Assembly: GCA_032229625.1 (NCBI GenBank)
Contig: JAVTVZ010000127.1
Span: 1 to 8,589 of the forward strand
Length of the DNA: 8,589 bases
Source of the DNA: Kineosphaera sp032229625
GTDB lineage: Bacteria; Actinomycetota; Actinomycetes; Actinomycetales; Dermatophilaceae
Direction of reading: 5' to 3'
The notes beneath the pieces were generated by a model. The model did not search any database. It saw only the letters and a program-made list of their open reading frames with translations, and had not been told where the DNA came from. A program made the position numbers and the translations under genes. Position 1 is the first letter of the stretch; each line of letters starts with the position of its first letter. Shown piece by piece: positions 8,574 to 8,589 of this stretch.

Positions 8574-8589
8574 CACTCGCGGGAGTGTA
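8574..8589 (-). promoter_or_regulatory. Possible -10 box with overlapping palindrome upstream of the aminotransferase
   Basis: The minus strand reads TACACT at 8589-8584, a good TANNNT -10 match. It would start transcription near 8577 and leave a leader of about 45 nt. Any -35 box lies outside the window. The inverted repeat CACTC-GCGG-GAGTG (8574-8587) overlaps the -10 and the predicted start point, a common position for a repressor operator. It is short and could be chance. Confidence 0.3.

Overview
The window is very GC-rich (roughly 70% or more by eye), with G/C at almost every third codon position. It has TANNNT-type -10 boxes, one apparently leaderless gene, and protein families typical of Actinomycetota (high-GC Gram-positive bacteria). 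A Thermoleophilia-like lineage (Solirubrobacterales) is possible, but the sequence alone does not fix the taxon. No rRNA, tRNA, CRISPR array, transposase or integrase was seen.

Layout. (1) Positions 3-767 (+) hold the 3' end of a gene for an exported protein. A remnant of a signal-peptide-like N-terminus precedes a His/Gly/Lys-rich linker, a small two-cysteine domain, a basic HKKAA repeat and four acidic 14-residue repeats (consensus DGHAGMSDD). (2) A 182-bp spacer contains short direct repeats, a strong 16-bp hairpin and a well-formed promoter whose start point falls on or next to the ATG of the next gene. (3) Positions 950-2923 (+) encode a TIGR03960-type radical SAM protein with an N-terminal B12-binding-like domain. 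Its last codons and stop are triplicated as a 17-bp tandem repeat that puts a TAG in every forward frame. (4) On the opposite strand, converging on that repeat, is a two-gene operon: an EctB-type L-2,4-diaminobutyrate (DABA) aminotransferase (7258-8532) followed after 13 nt by a 1418-residue membrane-bound NRPS of the Pls/PosA type (2988-7244).

How the genes work together. The minus-strand pair is the notable part. The NRPS has the full plan of epsilon-poly-L-lysine synthetase (Pls): adenylation domain, thiolation domain, then three left-handed beta-helix domains separated by three pairs of transmembrane helices, with no thioesterase. Its partner should convert aspartate-semialdehyde to DABA. 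No ectA or ectC is present in the window. The natural hypothesis is a dedicated supply-plus-polymerisation operon for a cationic DABA homopolymer (poly-DABA) or a DABA-containing isopeptide. The substrate is inferred, not shown. The plus-strand genes look unrelated to this operon.
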